From contig NZ_MWQY01000001.1 in the NCBI RefSeq assembly GCF_002087085.1, forward strand, positions 1 through 64,000: DNA of 64,000 nt, given 5' to 3'. This document shows, one piece after another, positions 56,748 to 64,000 of the stretch (position 1 is its first letter; the number at the start of each line of letters is the position of its first letter). Below the pieces are notes generated by a model. That model was not told the DNA's origin and ran no database searches. It saw nothing but the letters and a program-made list of their open reading frames with translations. This DNA is from Marispirochaeta aestuarii (GTDB lineage: Bacteria > Spirochaetota > Spirochaetia > JC444 > Marispirochaetaceae). The position numbers and the translations under genes were made by a program.

Positions 56748-57520
56748 AGATCGTCTCTTCCCAGGGGCTTTCCTATATACAGGCCTTCCGGGTTGAGGTA
56801 CTGCTGTTTTACACCTTCAATCAGGAACTGGACCCGGTCTACAGTGGGAAACTCCGTGGCAGTGTAAATGAGCTGTTTAAGCTGCAGGACAGCTCCTTCA
56901 TAGCCAAAGGAGTTAAAGCGAAATGCCTCGGTCATATCGATGAAGGCGACACCGTCTTTTACGGCGACGGAGCGTATCGTTGCGTCCTGGGGAACGAGAC
57001 TGAGGAGGTTCTGGTTCAGTTCCGAGGCGGAAGGACCGTCAAGCAGGGCTTTCAGGGTGTCCGTCAGGGGGGAGTCGGTATAATAAATCGGGCGGACAAC
57101 CCTCCTCAGCTCTCCGGATGTTCCGTCAAGAAACACGAAGTAGAGGGTGGCTCTGCGAAGTCTCTTTGTCTGAGTTTCCGCTGCAGGGGGAGTATCCTCT
57201 TCCTGCGGCGCAGATTCCCGGGGTACAAGTTCGAGGGCCACAAAGGAGTCATCTTCATCCACCGCTTCTTCTCCTGCGGTTTCGGGTTCCCTCTGTTCAG
57301 ATTGAGGTTCCTCTGAAGGCGGCACCGCCGGCTCTTCAGTTTCCGGCTCATCAGTCTTTATTTCCGGCTTTTCCTGAACAGTACTCAGAACATCGATAAA
57401 ACCCGTTGCTTCCAGAACCTGTTCAATACGGCTGCGGTTAAAGAGGAATATTACTAGTATAAGCAGGATCAGGGCGATCCAGAACAGACATCCAAGGGAC
57501 GCTTTTCGTTTTCTCTTCAT
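56744..57520 (-). CDS. GerMN-domain membrane-anchored protein
   Basis: A 258-aa protein: basic start MKRKRKASLG, one membrane segment (CLFWIALILLILVIFLF, about 11-27), a long Glu/Pro-rich linker (about 45-125), then a GerMN domain (ATLYFVFLDGTSGELRRVVRPI, TLKALLDGPSASELNQNLLSLVP, VAFIDMTEAFRFNSFGYEG). GerMN domains occur in spore-germination and cell-wall-associated proteins; here an envelope role is likely but unknown. The start at 57520 lies six bases after a GATAAT element and has no Shine-Dalgarno sequence, so the mRNA may be leaderless. Confidence 0.83.
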   Translation of the reverse strand: MKRKRKASLGCLFWIALILLILVIFLFNRSRIEQVLEATGFIDVLSTVQEKPEIKTDEPETEEPAVPPSEEPQSEQREPETAGEEAVDEDDSFVALELVPRESAPQEEDTPPAAETQTKRLRRATLYFVFLDGTSGELRRVVRPIYYTDSPLTDTLKALLDGPSASELNQNLLSLVPQDATIRSVAVKDGVAFIDMTEAFRFNSFGYEGAVLQLKQLIYTATEFPTVDRVQFLIEGVKQQYLNPEGLYIGKPLGRDDL

Positions 57521-57551
57521 AGGCTCATTATCGACCACCAGTTTATGATAT

Positions 57552-57580
57552 TTGACAGTACCCTGAAAAGAGCGTATAGT
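57552..57580 (+). promoter_or_regulatory. ptsI promoter giving a nearly leaderless mRNA
   Basis: TTGACA (57552-57557), a 17-bp spacer and TATAGT (57575-57580). The ATG of ptsI is nine bases further on, so the predicted leader is about three nucleotides, with no room for a Shine-Dalgarno sequence. Confidence 0.75.
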
Positions 57581-57589
57581 GATCCCGGC

Positions 57590-59338
57590 ATGAGAGAGCT
57601 GACGGGTATTTCGGCATCTCCGGGTATCACGATCGGTACTGCTTTCCTGTACATCGACGACGCCTTCACAGTTCCACGCTATGATGTAGACGAGTCTGAT
57701 CTGGAACGGGAGTACGAGCGCTTCGAAGAAGCCTTGGAGAAGGCCACACAGGAAATCATAGAACTCAAGGATCAAACCTCATCTTCCGTGGGCGGTAACG
57801 AGAACAATTTTCTCGATGCCCATATCCTTATGATACAGGATCCGGATTTTGCCGATCAGATTAAACAAAACCTGAAAGGGAAAAAAAAGAACGTAGAGTG
57901 GATCCTGCAGCAGACTATTGAAGGCGTAATTAACAAGCTTTCAAGTTCCCAGGACAGTTATATAAGCGAACGCTCTATTGATCTCCATGATGTTTCCAAG
58001 CGTGTCCTGAATCATCTTATGTATCGCGAGCGGATTTCCCTGGCGGACCTTAGTGCGGAGGTTATTCTCGTAACTCACAACCTGCTGCCCTCGGACGCTC
58101 TGGCCATGAATACACGAAAGGTGAAGGGAATTGCCATGGATGCGGGAGGCAAGACCTCTCACACGGCTATTCTTGCCCGGGCCTTCGAGATCCCCGCGGT
58201 TCTGGGTCTCTCTGCTGTTACGAGTATTGCCCGGACCGGGGATACGATTATCATTGACGGAAACCGAGGCAAGGTAATCGTTGATCCCGATGAAGAGACC
58301 CTGAAGACCTACGAGGAGATTCTTCAGAAGTGGCAGCAGCGGGAGGTCCAGCTTGCAACCCTGAATCAGCTTCCCGCTGAAACCCAGGACGGCAAGCACA
58401 TCCTCCTGGGAGCAAATATTGAGGTCCCGGAAGAGACTGACGCGGTTATAGCCCATGGAGCAGACGGTATCGGCTTATTCCGTTCGGAGTTCCTTTTTAT
58501 GCAGCCCGGAGGTGTCTCTGACGAGGAGCAGCAGTACGAGGCTTATACCAGGGTTGTCAAGTCTGTGGAGGGAAAGCCTGTTACCATCAGGACCCTCGAT
58601 GTGGGGGGAGATAAAGCCATACCGGGTTTTGAACAGCACAGCGAGAAGAACCCCATCCTGGGCTGGCGGGCCGTCAGGTTCTGTTTTTCCCGCACCGATC
58701 TTTTTAAAATTCAGCTGCGTGCAATCCTGCGCGCTTCGGTGCACGGCGACCTCCGGATCATGTTTCCCATGATCTCCGGAGTGGAGGAGGTGGACCGTGC
58801 CCTGGAACTTCTTGAAGAGGCCAGGAGCGAATGTCGTGAGAAGGGCCAGCCTTTCAATGAAGATATCCCTGTGGGTATCATGATAGAGGTCCCTTCGGCG
58901 GCGCTGACATCGGACATTCTGGCCCGGAAGGTTGATTTTTTCTCCATAGGGACCAATGACCTTATTCAGTATACCATCGCCGTCGACCGGGGAAATGAGA
59001 GAGTCGCCTATCTCTATGAACCTTTTCACCCAGGGGTTTTGCGGTTGATTAAAATGGTTATAGATAATGCCCACAGCGCAGGAATCCCTGTGAATATGTG
59101 CGGTGAGATGGCGGGGGACCCCATCGCTACAGTAATTCTGCTGGGCATGGGCCTCGATGTTTTTAGTATGTCCTCCTTCAGCATTCCCGAGGTTAAGCAG
59201 ATCATTCGTTCGACTTCGATGATGGAAGCGGAAGAGCTGGTGGGGGAGATTATGGAAATGAAGTCGTATAGAGAAATTGACGAACATGTTCGCGGATGGA
59301 TGAATGCAGGATATAATCTCGAAGGCTACACCGGATAG
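57590..59338 (+). CDS. ptsI: Phosphotransferase system enzyme I
   Basis: A 582-aa enzyme I: it moves phosphate from PEP to HPr. The N-terminus MRELTGISASPGITIGTAFLY fits the family start, the active-site His lies in DAGGKTSHTAILARAFEIPAVLG (about residue 190), the PEP-binding signature is ADGIGLFRSEFLFM, and the C-terminal domain has DFFSIGTNDLIQYTIAVDRGNERVAYLY and the Cys loop NMCGEMAGDP. ptsH and EII genes are not adjacent. Divergent from the GerMN gene; its end overlaps der by 35 nt. Confidence 0.96.
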   Translation: MRELTGISASPGITIGTAFLYIDDAFTVPRYDVDESDLEREYERFEEALEKATQEIIELKDQTSSSVGGNENNFLDAHILMIQDPDFADQIKQNLKGKKKNVEWILQQTIEGVINKLSSSQDSYISERSIDLHDVSKRVLNHLMYRERISLADLSAEVILVTHNLLPSDALAMNTRKVKGIAMDAGGKTSHTAILARAFEIPAVLGLSAVTSIARTGDTIIIDGNRGKVIVDPDEETLKTYEEILQKWQQREVQLATLNQLPAETQDGKHILLGANIEVPEETDAVIAHGADGIGLFRSEFLFMQPGGVSDEEQQYEAYTRVVKSVEGKPVTIRTLDVGGDKAIPGFEQHSEKNPILGWRAVRFCFSRTDLFKIQLRAILRASVHGDLRIMFPMISGVEEVDRALELLEEARSECREKGQPFNEDIPVGIMIEVPSAALTSDILARKVDFFSIGTNDLIQYTIAVDRGNERVAYLYEPFHPGVLRLIKMVIDNAHSAGIPVNMCGEMAGDPIATVILLGMGLDVFSMSSFSIPEVKQIIRSTSMMEAEELVGEIMEMKSYREIDEHVRGWMNAGYNLEGYTG

Positions 59339-60635
59339 TCTGCCCCGGGTCGTTATTGTTGGACGGCCAAATGTTGGAAAATCAACCCTATTTAACAGAC
59401 TCATCGGTCACCGGGTCGCGATAACTGATCCTACCCCCGGGGTTACCCGTGATCCCGTGGAGGCCCGCTGGGACCGGGAGGCAGGCCCGGTAATGCTTAT
59501 AGATACCGGCGGATACAAGCTGGATCATAAGGACCTGGATGAACTTGTAACCCTCCGCAGCCTGCGGACCCTCAATGATGCGGACTGCATTGTGCTTGTT
59601 CTGGATGTAACGGAGATTACTCCCGAGGATGAATCCTTTATCGAGCATCTGCGGCCCTACACGGAACGGGTCATCGTGGCGGTCAACAAGGTGGACCATG
59701 AAACCAGGGAAGCCCTGGTGTATAACTTCCACAGTCTCGGTTTTTCCCGGGTTATCGGAATATCCTCCGCCCACGGACTGGGAATTCAGGACCTTGTCGA
59801 CGGGATTACTGAAATTATTCCCGAAGGTTCCGTTTTTCAGGGAGAAGATCCGGCCATTCGTCTCGCTATTCTGGGAAAACCGAATACAGGAAAATCCACT
59901 CTGCTGAACAGACTCTGTAATGATGAGCGTTCCATTGTTTCCGATATTCCCGGTACCACCCGCGACGTGGTGGAGGGAACCTTTCTCTACCGGAAAACCC
60001 TCTATAAGGTACTGGATACCGCAGGAATACGTCGGCGGGTAAAGGTTACCGACCAGGTTGAGTACTACTCGGTGAACCGGGCAATTGCCGCCATCGAAAG
60101 GGCGGACATTATTTTCCTTTTAATCGATGCCCTCACAGGGCTTAGCGATCAGGATAAGAAGATCGCCAACCTGATCGTAAAGCGCGGCCGCGGAGTTGTT
60201 CTGGTCCTGAACAAGTGGGACCTCATGTCCGGAATAGCAAATGAAGGTCAGGCCGTGGAGGACCGGGTCCGGTTTCTGTTTCCCATGCTCGAGTTCGCGC
60301 CATTGGTGAGAATCTCCGCCAGGGAAGGGGAGGGTATCGACAATCTGCTGAATACCGCCTATAAGGTCTGGAAGCAGCTGAACAAGCGGGTTGATACCGG
60401 AGAGCTGAACCGCAAGCTGGCTGAATGGACAGAACACTATGATCCTCCCCGGGACCGGCGCGGTCAGTTCAGAACAAAATACATGACCCAGGTCAGAACC
60501 AACCCCGTCAGTTTTACCCTTTTCGTAAACCGGCCGAAGGGGTTTCCTGCCGGATATCTTCAGTACTTGAAGAACAGACTGAGAAAGGACCTCGGTTTCA
60601 ATTCGATACCCCTGGATATCCATCTGAAGGGATAA
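59304..60635 (+). CDS. der: Ribosome-assembly GTPase Der (EngA)
   Basis: A 443-aa protein with two tandem GTPase domains (G1 GRPNVGKST with DTGGYK, and GKPNTGKST with DTAGIRRR; G4 NKVD and NKWD) and a C-terminal KH-like domain. It acts in 50S maturation. The ATG at 59304 lies inside the end of ptsI in another frame; translation is probably coupled. The second G3 is DTAG as usual. Confidence 0.96.
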   Translation: MQDIISKATPDSLPRVVIVGRPNVGKSTLFNRLIGHRVAITDPTPGVTRDPVEARWDREAGPVMLIDTGGYKLDHKDLDELVTLRSLRTLNDADCIVLVLDVTEITPEDESFIEHLRPYTERVIVAVNKVDHETREALVYNFHSLGFSRVIGISSAHGLGIQDLVDGITEIIPEGSVFQGEDPAIRLAILGKPNTGKSTLLNRLCNDERSIVSDIPGTTRDVVEGTFLYRKTLYKVLDTAGIRRRVKVTDQVEYYSVNRAIAAIERADIIFLLIDALTGLSDQDKKIANLIVKRGRGVVLVLNKWDLMSGIANEGQAVEDRVRFLFPMLEFAPLVRISAREGEGIDNLLNTAYKVWKQLNKRVDTGELNRKLAEWTEHYDPPRDRRGQFRTKYMTQVRTNPVSFTLFVNRPKGFPAGYLQYLKNRLRKDLGFNSIPLDIHLKG

Positions 60636-60649
60636 TAAAAGACTGATTC

Positions 60650-60679
60650 TTGCCGATAGTACCTATACGTGGGTATTCT
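60650..60679 (+). promoter_or_regulatory. Possible promoter of the NlpC/P60-like gene
   Basis: TTGCCG (60650-60655), an 18-bp spacer and TATTCT (60674-60679), ten bases before the ATG at 60690. The predicted leader would be about four nucleotides. The -35 is moderate. Confidence 0.4.
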
Positions 60680-60689
60680 AGGTTCCGGG

Positions 60690-61970
60690 ATGCAAAAGAT
60701 AATTCATATCTTTATTCTGCTGGCCGCGGCGGTATCTTTACTGTTCGGGCAGGGCTTTTTTTCGTCATCTGTACAGGGGAGGGCTCCTTTTCCCGATGCC
60801 GTTGACGTCAGGACCTCCCTTCGCTCATCCATTACCGGGTCTTCCTGGGCAGTGCAGCGTCTTCCGGCAGAGTACTACACCAGCGAAACAGCCTCTGTCA
60901 GGGTAAAATTCCAGGTCCTGCAGCAGAATGATGCCTTCTATATTCTGCTGATAAACAGTTTCGGCGGCACCTATCCCCTGTACGGCGCCGGAACCTATAT
61001 CATCAAACGCAGTCTTGAGGACGGGAGCTTTGTTCAGGCGAAAATCTTCCTGAAAAACGATCCCGATACCTTTATCCGCCTCTTTCCCTTTGGGGACAGG
61101 GCAAAGCTCGAACTCTACCTCTACGGGACCCCCCTTCACCGGGATCTGATACTGCCGGTCTCCTTCGAAGAACTTCTTTTCTCTCCTTTCAGTCGTCTGG
61201 TTTCTCTGAGTTCCGGAAGAATTGACTGGCCGCTGGTATTGCCGGAGTTGCCGGAAGGTAATTCGGGGATTGCCGGGATGATAGATGTTCTCAGGGAAAA
61301 GATCGATCTGCTTCCCGATATGGACGATGGAGCCATGGATGACTCGGGCCGCTTTGTCTATATCGAATCCGGTGAACGGGAAAGCGGAGGAGGGTTCAAC
61401 TGCTCCGGTTTCGCCAAGTATGTCGCAGACGGGATCTACTATGCCCGCCATGGGCGGCCGATGCCGGTTGAGCCCTTGAAGCTGAAGCATCCCGACCTGC
61501 GGGGAGATCCCTGGTCGAACCGCTTTGAAGATGAGCGGGACCCGTTCTTCGGACTGGACTGGACGCGGAACATAGCCTTTACCCTGGCAGAAAAACCAGA
61601 TATCGATTACGAGGATATGGATGTGAGGGATGTTCCTCTTGCCGGCTATATTGAGGATGTGGGATACCCGATGGAGAGACTCAAGGCTGTTCTTTATTAT
61701 CTGGCCCTGGAATATCCCGGATCCTTCTACCTGGGATCGGTTAACGCCCAGTTCGGCAAGGATCCGGTGCTGCGGCAGCACATACATGTTGTCGTTCTTA
61801 TGCCCTACATTAATACCATGGGCGATCTGGTTGCTGCCGTTTTCGAACGGAACAGGGAAACCAGCGTGGAATCCCTGCTCCGACGCTATCCGGGAGAAAG
61901 CATCCACCTTACCCGAATAGAAGGAGGCTCAAGCTATGTCCTTCCGCCCCTTCCGGATGAGGACCATTAA
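60690..61970 (+). CDS. Secreted NlpC/P60-like protein
   Basis: A 426-aa protein: signal peptide (MQKIIHIFILLAAAVSLLFGQGFF), a beta-rich N-terminal domain (about 30-190) and a C-terminal region with GGFNCSGFAKYVADGIY, the Cys-containing motif of NlpC/P60 cysteine peptidases, and a later RQHIHVVVLMPY carrying the likely catalytic His. Such enzymes hydrolyse peptidoglycan peptides; here the spacing between Cys and His (about 130 residues) is longer than usual, so activity is uncertain. GTG at 60669 is an alternative start. 54 bp after der. Confidence 0.65.
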   Translation: MQKIIHIFILLAAAVSLLFGQGFFSSSVQGRAPFPDAVDVRTSLRSSITGSSWAVQRLPAEYYTSETASVRVKFQVLQQNDAFYILLINSFGGTYPLYGAGTYIIKRSLEDGSFVQAKIFLKNDPDTFIRLFPFGDRAKLELYLYGTPLHRDLILPVSFEELLFSPFSRLVSLSSGRIDWPLVLPELPEGNSGIAGMIDVLREKIDLLPDMDDGAMDDSGRFVYIESGERESGGGFNCSGFAKYVADGIYYARHGRPMPVEPLKLKHPDLRGDPWSNRFEDERDPFFGLDWTRNIAFTLAEKPDIDYEDMDVRDVPLAGYIEDVGYPMERLKAVLYYLALEYPGSFYLGSVNAQFGKDPVLRQHIHVVVLMPYINTMGDLVAAVFERNRETSVESLLRRYPGESIHLTRIEGGSSYVLPPLPDEDH

Positions 61971-62000
61971 GAGTTCCTGCTCTTCGCTCCTGGAAAGGTT

Positions 62001-62029
62001 TTGAATCCTGTAACGAAATGAGGTACATT
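62001..62029 (+). promoter_or_regulatory. Possible promoter of the TPR gene
   Basis: TTGAAT (62001-62006), a 17-bp spacer and TACATT (62024-62029), eight bases before the ATG at 62038. Predicted leader about two nucleotides. Confidence 0.45.
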
Positions 62030-62037
62030 TAGCCTGT

Positions 62038-64000
62038 ATGAGAAATGCCGTAACACGTCTCTCCAGTATTCTCCTGATGCTGATATTCACGGTTTCGCTT
62101 TCGGCTGTGGATTCTGCGGATCTTCTTTTTCGTGAAGGAAGCGCACGCTTTGAACGGGGTGACTATTCCGGAGCTGCCGAAAGGTACCGGAATTTTGTAC
62201 GGCGATACCCGCAGAATGAGTCGTACCCCGATGCTCTTTACCGCCTGGGGATCTCCTCCATCAAGATCGGGGAGTACGGGGAGGGAATTGAGCTGCTTCA
62301 GCGTCTTGAGGCCCGTTATCCCGGCGGCCGTTTCAGGACGGCATTCTGGCTCGGTATCGGGTATGAAGCCCTGGGGGATTCAGAGAGAGCTCTTTCCTCC
62401 TGGGACCGGTATATCGCCGGGGAAGATACGGCATACCGCAGGGAGGCCCTGGTGGCCGCGGCATACACATACACCGAAAGCGGCAGGCCGGAGGCTGCGG
62501 AGAAACTGCTGCTCGTGCTTGAGGATTATGACGGAGATTTCTTCATCGAAAAAGGCGGTCTGGTCCTCCTCGCGGAGATATACAGGGCTGCCGGATCCTT
62601 CGGCAGGATAATAGAACTGGCTGAACGTATTGATTCCGGTTCCGTAAAAGACCTCCCGCCGGCTTTTCTTCTCACCCTGGGCGAGGCCTACCGCCAACAG
62701 GAAGATACAGCTGTAGCCGAAGAGCTCTTCCGCAGGGTTGCGGGGTCCGGTTCTCCGGATTTGCGGGCCTCTGCGTACGGCCGGCTCTTTTCTCTCTATG
62801 AAGCCTCCAATCGTCTGTCGGAGATGGAGGGTGTGGTTCTGGATGCGGAAAATCAGCTGGCGGGAGACAGGGACGCACTGGCGGCTTTCTGGTTCCGCGC
62901 TGGAGCTGTTCTTTCTTCCCGGGGATCGTCCGCCGATGGTATCGCCTATCTGAAACGTGCCTGGGACATCCGTCATCAGGCGGAGCCGCCGGGAACGCTC
63001 CCGATATTTTATGCCCAGGCCCTTATGTCCATGGATGAGACGGAGGCAGCTGTTGAAATTCTGGAAAGCGCTCTCGATGAAGGTATGGGCGATGCCGGAA
63101 GAATTCGCTACAGGCTGGCCGCTGCTTATTCCCGACTGAATGACTGGTCCGGAGTCAGAGATCTGTTGTCTTCCGGGGATCAGTCCCTGGATGCTCCTGC
63201 CTCCCTGTTGCTGGCCCAGGCCCACCTGCGTCTGAAGGAGTATCCCGCGGGTCTTTCCGTGGCATCGGCGGCCCTTGAAGAACAGCCCGCCACGGAATGG
63301 CAGCGCGGACTTCTCAAGGTAAGCTGGCAGCTTCTGGCAGCGGCAGGGGAGTACAGAGAGGCGGTCAAGACATATTCTCAGTATAAACGTCTTCTGGGGG
63401 AACCCGACGATACCGGGGATCTGCAATACCTGCGGCTCCTTTTCAACGCCGGGCTGTATAATCAGGTGGTGCGCCGGGGGAGTTCCGAGGCTGAGTCCTG
63501 GGAGGCAAAACTGCTTCGGGGAATGGCCCTGATCGGTATCCAGGAGTACGGCGAGGCCCGGGACACCCTGTCCTCCCTGTCTTCCCGGGATATTCCTGCC
63601 GAGTACCGGCAGTTCAGGGATTATTACCTTTCCTGGAGTCTCTATCGTCTGGGGGATTATCCCCGGGCTTTGCGCAGTTTCCGGGATTTTCGCAGGGACT
63701 ATCCGGATTCATCCCTGGCGTCGGAAGCGGCCTGGTACGGGGGCTGGTCGGCATTCTCCCTTAAAGACTACGGGTCCGCAGCGGAACTCTTCGGTGCCTG
63801 TGACCCTTCAGGACCCAGGGGCCGGGAAGCCCTTCTGGCCCGGGCCCGGGCTCTTGCCGCGGATGGGCGCAGAGGGGAAGCCATTCTGCTTGCAGAGAGC
63901 TATCTCGGCGAATATGCCCGCCTGGGTGGTGATGAAGCCCTCTACCTTATCTTTGAAATCCATCTGGAAGGCGCTAATCGGGATGACAGTTCCGAAGCCC
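62038..64000 (+). CDS. Exported TPR-repeat protein (3' end outside window)
   Basis: An open frame from 62038 to the window end (at least 654 codons) starts MRNAVTRLSSILLMLIFTVSLSAVDSADL, a signal peptide. It continues as many tetratricopeptide-type helical repeats, e.g. LFREGSARFERGDYSGAAERYRNFVRRYPQ, ALYRLGISSIKIGEYGEGIELLQRLEARYPGGRF, and later YLSWSLYRLGDYPRALRSFRDFRRDYP. The pattern (D/G-Y-x-x-A-x-x-x-F, YP spacing) resembles the periplasmic YbgF/BamD-type TPR family. Probably an envelope scaffold. No Shine-Dalgarno sequence; see the promoter entry. Confidence 0.85.
   Translation, partial: MRNAVTRLSSILLMLIFTVSLSAVDSADLLFREGSARFERGDYSGAAERYRNFVRRYPQNESYPDALYRLGISSIKIGEYGEGIELLQRLEARYPGGRFRTAFWLGIGYEALGDSERALSSWDRYIAGEDTAYRREALVAAAYTYTESGRPEAAEKLLLVLEDYDGDFFIEKGGLVLLAEIYRAAGSFGRIIELAERIDSGSVKDLPPAFLLTLGEAYRQQEDTAVAEELFRRVAGSGSPDLRASAYGRLFSLYEASNRLSEMEGVVLDAENQLAGDRDALAAFWFRAGAVLSSRGSSADGIAYLKRAWDIRHQAEPPGTLPIFYAQALMSMDETEAAVEILESALDEGMGDAGRIRYRLAAAYSRLNDWSGVRDLLSSGDQSLDAPASLLLAQAHLRLKEYPAGLSVASAALEEQPATEWQRGLLKVSWQLLAAAGEYREAVKTYSQYKRLLGEPDDTGDLQYLRLLFNAGLYNQVVRRGSSEAESWEAKLLRGMALIGIQEYGEARDTLSSLSSRDIPAEYRQFRDYYLSWSLYRLGDYPRALRSFRDFRRDYPDSSLASEAAWYGGWSAFSLKDYGSAAELFGACDPSGPRGREALLARARALAADGRRGEAILLAESYLGEYARLGGDEALYLIFEIHLEGANRDDSSEA

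Noticed and set aside
57521-57775. 85-residue N-terminal extension of the GerMN protein
   Set aside because: It lies over the ptsI promoter and coding start; the MKRKRK-membrane start at 57520 is typical of anchored proteins.

Overview
The window looks like chromosomal DNA of a free-living spirochaete (Spirochaetota, near Spirochaeta/Sediminispirochaeta/Marispirochaeta). This is inferred from the content: an FMN-riboswitch-controlled riboflavin ABC transporter of the Rfu type known from Treponema, an RpoB with Asn at the position of E. coli Ser531 as in naturally rifampicin-resistant spirochaetes, RNase Y followed by a YmdB-type phosphoesterase and TlyA, and the spirochaetal rpoBC-rpsL-rpsG and tuf-S10 clusters. 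No species can be named from the sequence alone.

Layout. 1-5 kb is accessory: a 41-bp tandem repeat that ends a small ORF, a two-gene catabolic operon (Ldh2-type dehydrogenase and DapA-family aldolase/lyase) divergent from a GntR/FCD regulator with a palindromic operator, a molbindin, a 36-aa basic peptide, a decayed DUF89 gene and a small membrane protein. 5-11 kb holds argH convergent with rfuABCD, which sits behind a sigma70-type promoter and a complete FMN riboswitch. 11-21 kb holds an unusually long PRPP synthetase, an FGGY sugar kinase, a YgjP-type metallopeptidase, a Cache histidine kinase, a B12-binding radical SAM enzyme, a soluble chemoreceptor-like protein and a NifA-like sigma54 activator.

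21-49 kb is the core information-processing block: tRNA-Thr, rpmG, tRNA-Trp, secE, nusG, rplKAJL, rpoBC, rpsLG, tuf, then the S10-spc-alpha series from rpsJ to rplQ. fusA is absent between rpsG and tuf, and adk, map and infA are absent between secY and rpmJ. Hairpins at rplL/rpoB, rpoC/rpsL, rpsG/tuf and tuf/rpsJ divide the block into segments; two of them directly abut strong promoters, and one lies immediately before the rpsJ Shine-Dalgarno sequence.

49-64 kb starts with a two-membrane-segment sensor-like locus that is broken by one in-frame TAA and carries about 31 tandem EELEEA hexapeptides. It continues with rny, a YmdB-type phosphoesterase, tlyA, a D-threonine-aldolase-like PLP enzyme, a GerMN protein divergent from ptsI, der, a secreted NlpC/P60-like protein and a TPR protein that runs off the window.

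The most unusual signals are: (i) at least six genes whose only good promoter puts the transcription start at, or within about 5 nt of, the start codon, with no Shine-Dalgarno sequence (candidate leaderless mRNAs); (ii) the EELEEA locus with its single ochre codon; (iii) the terminator-like hairpin abutting the rpsJ ribosome-binding site. I saw no CRISPR array, insertion sequence, prophage or replication origin.
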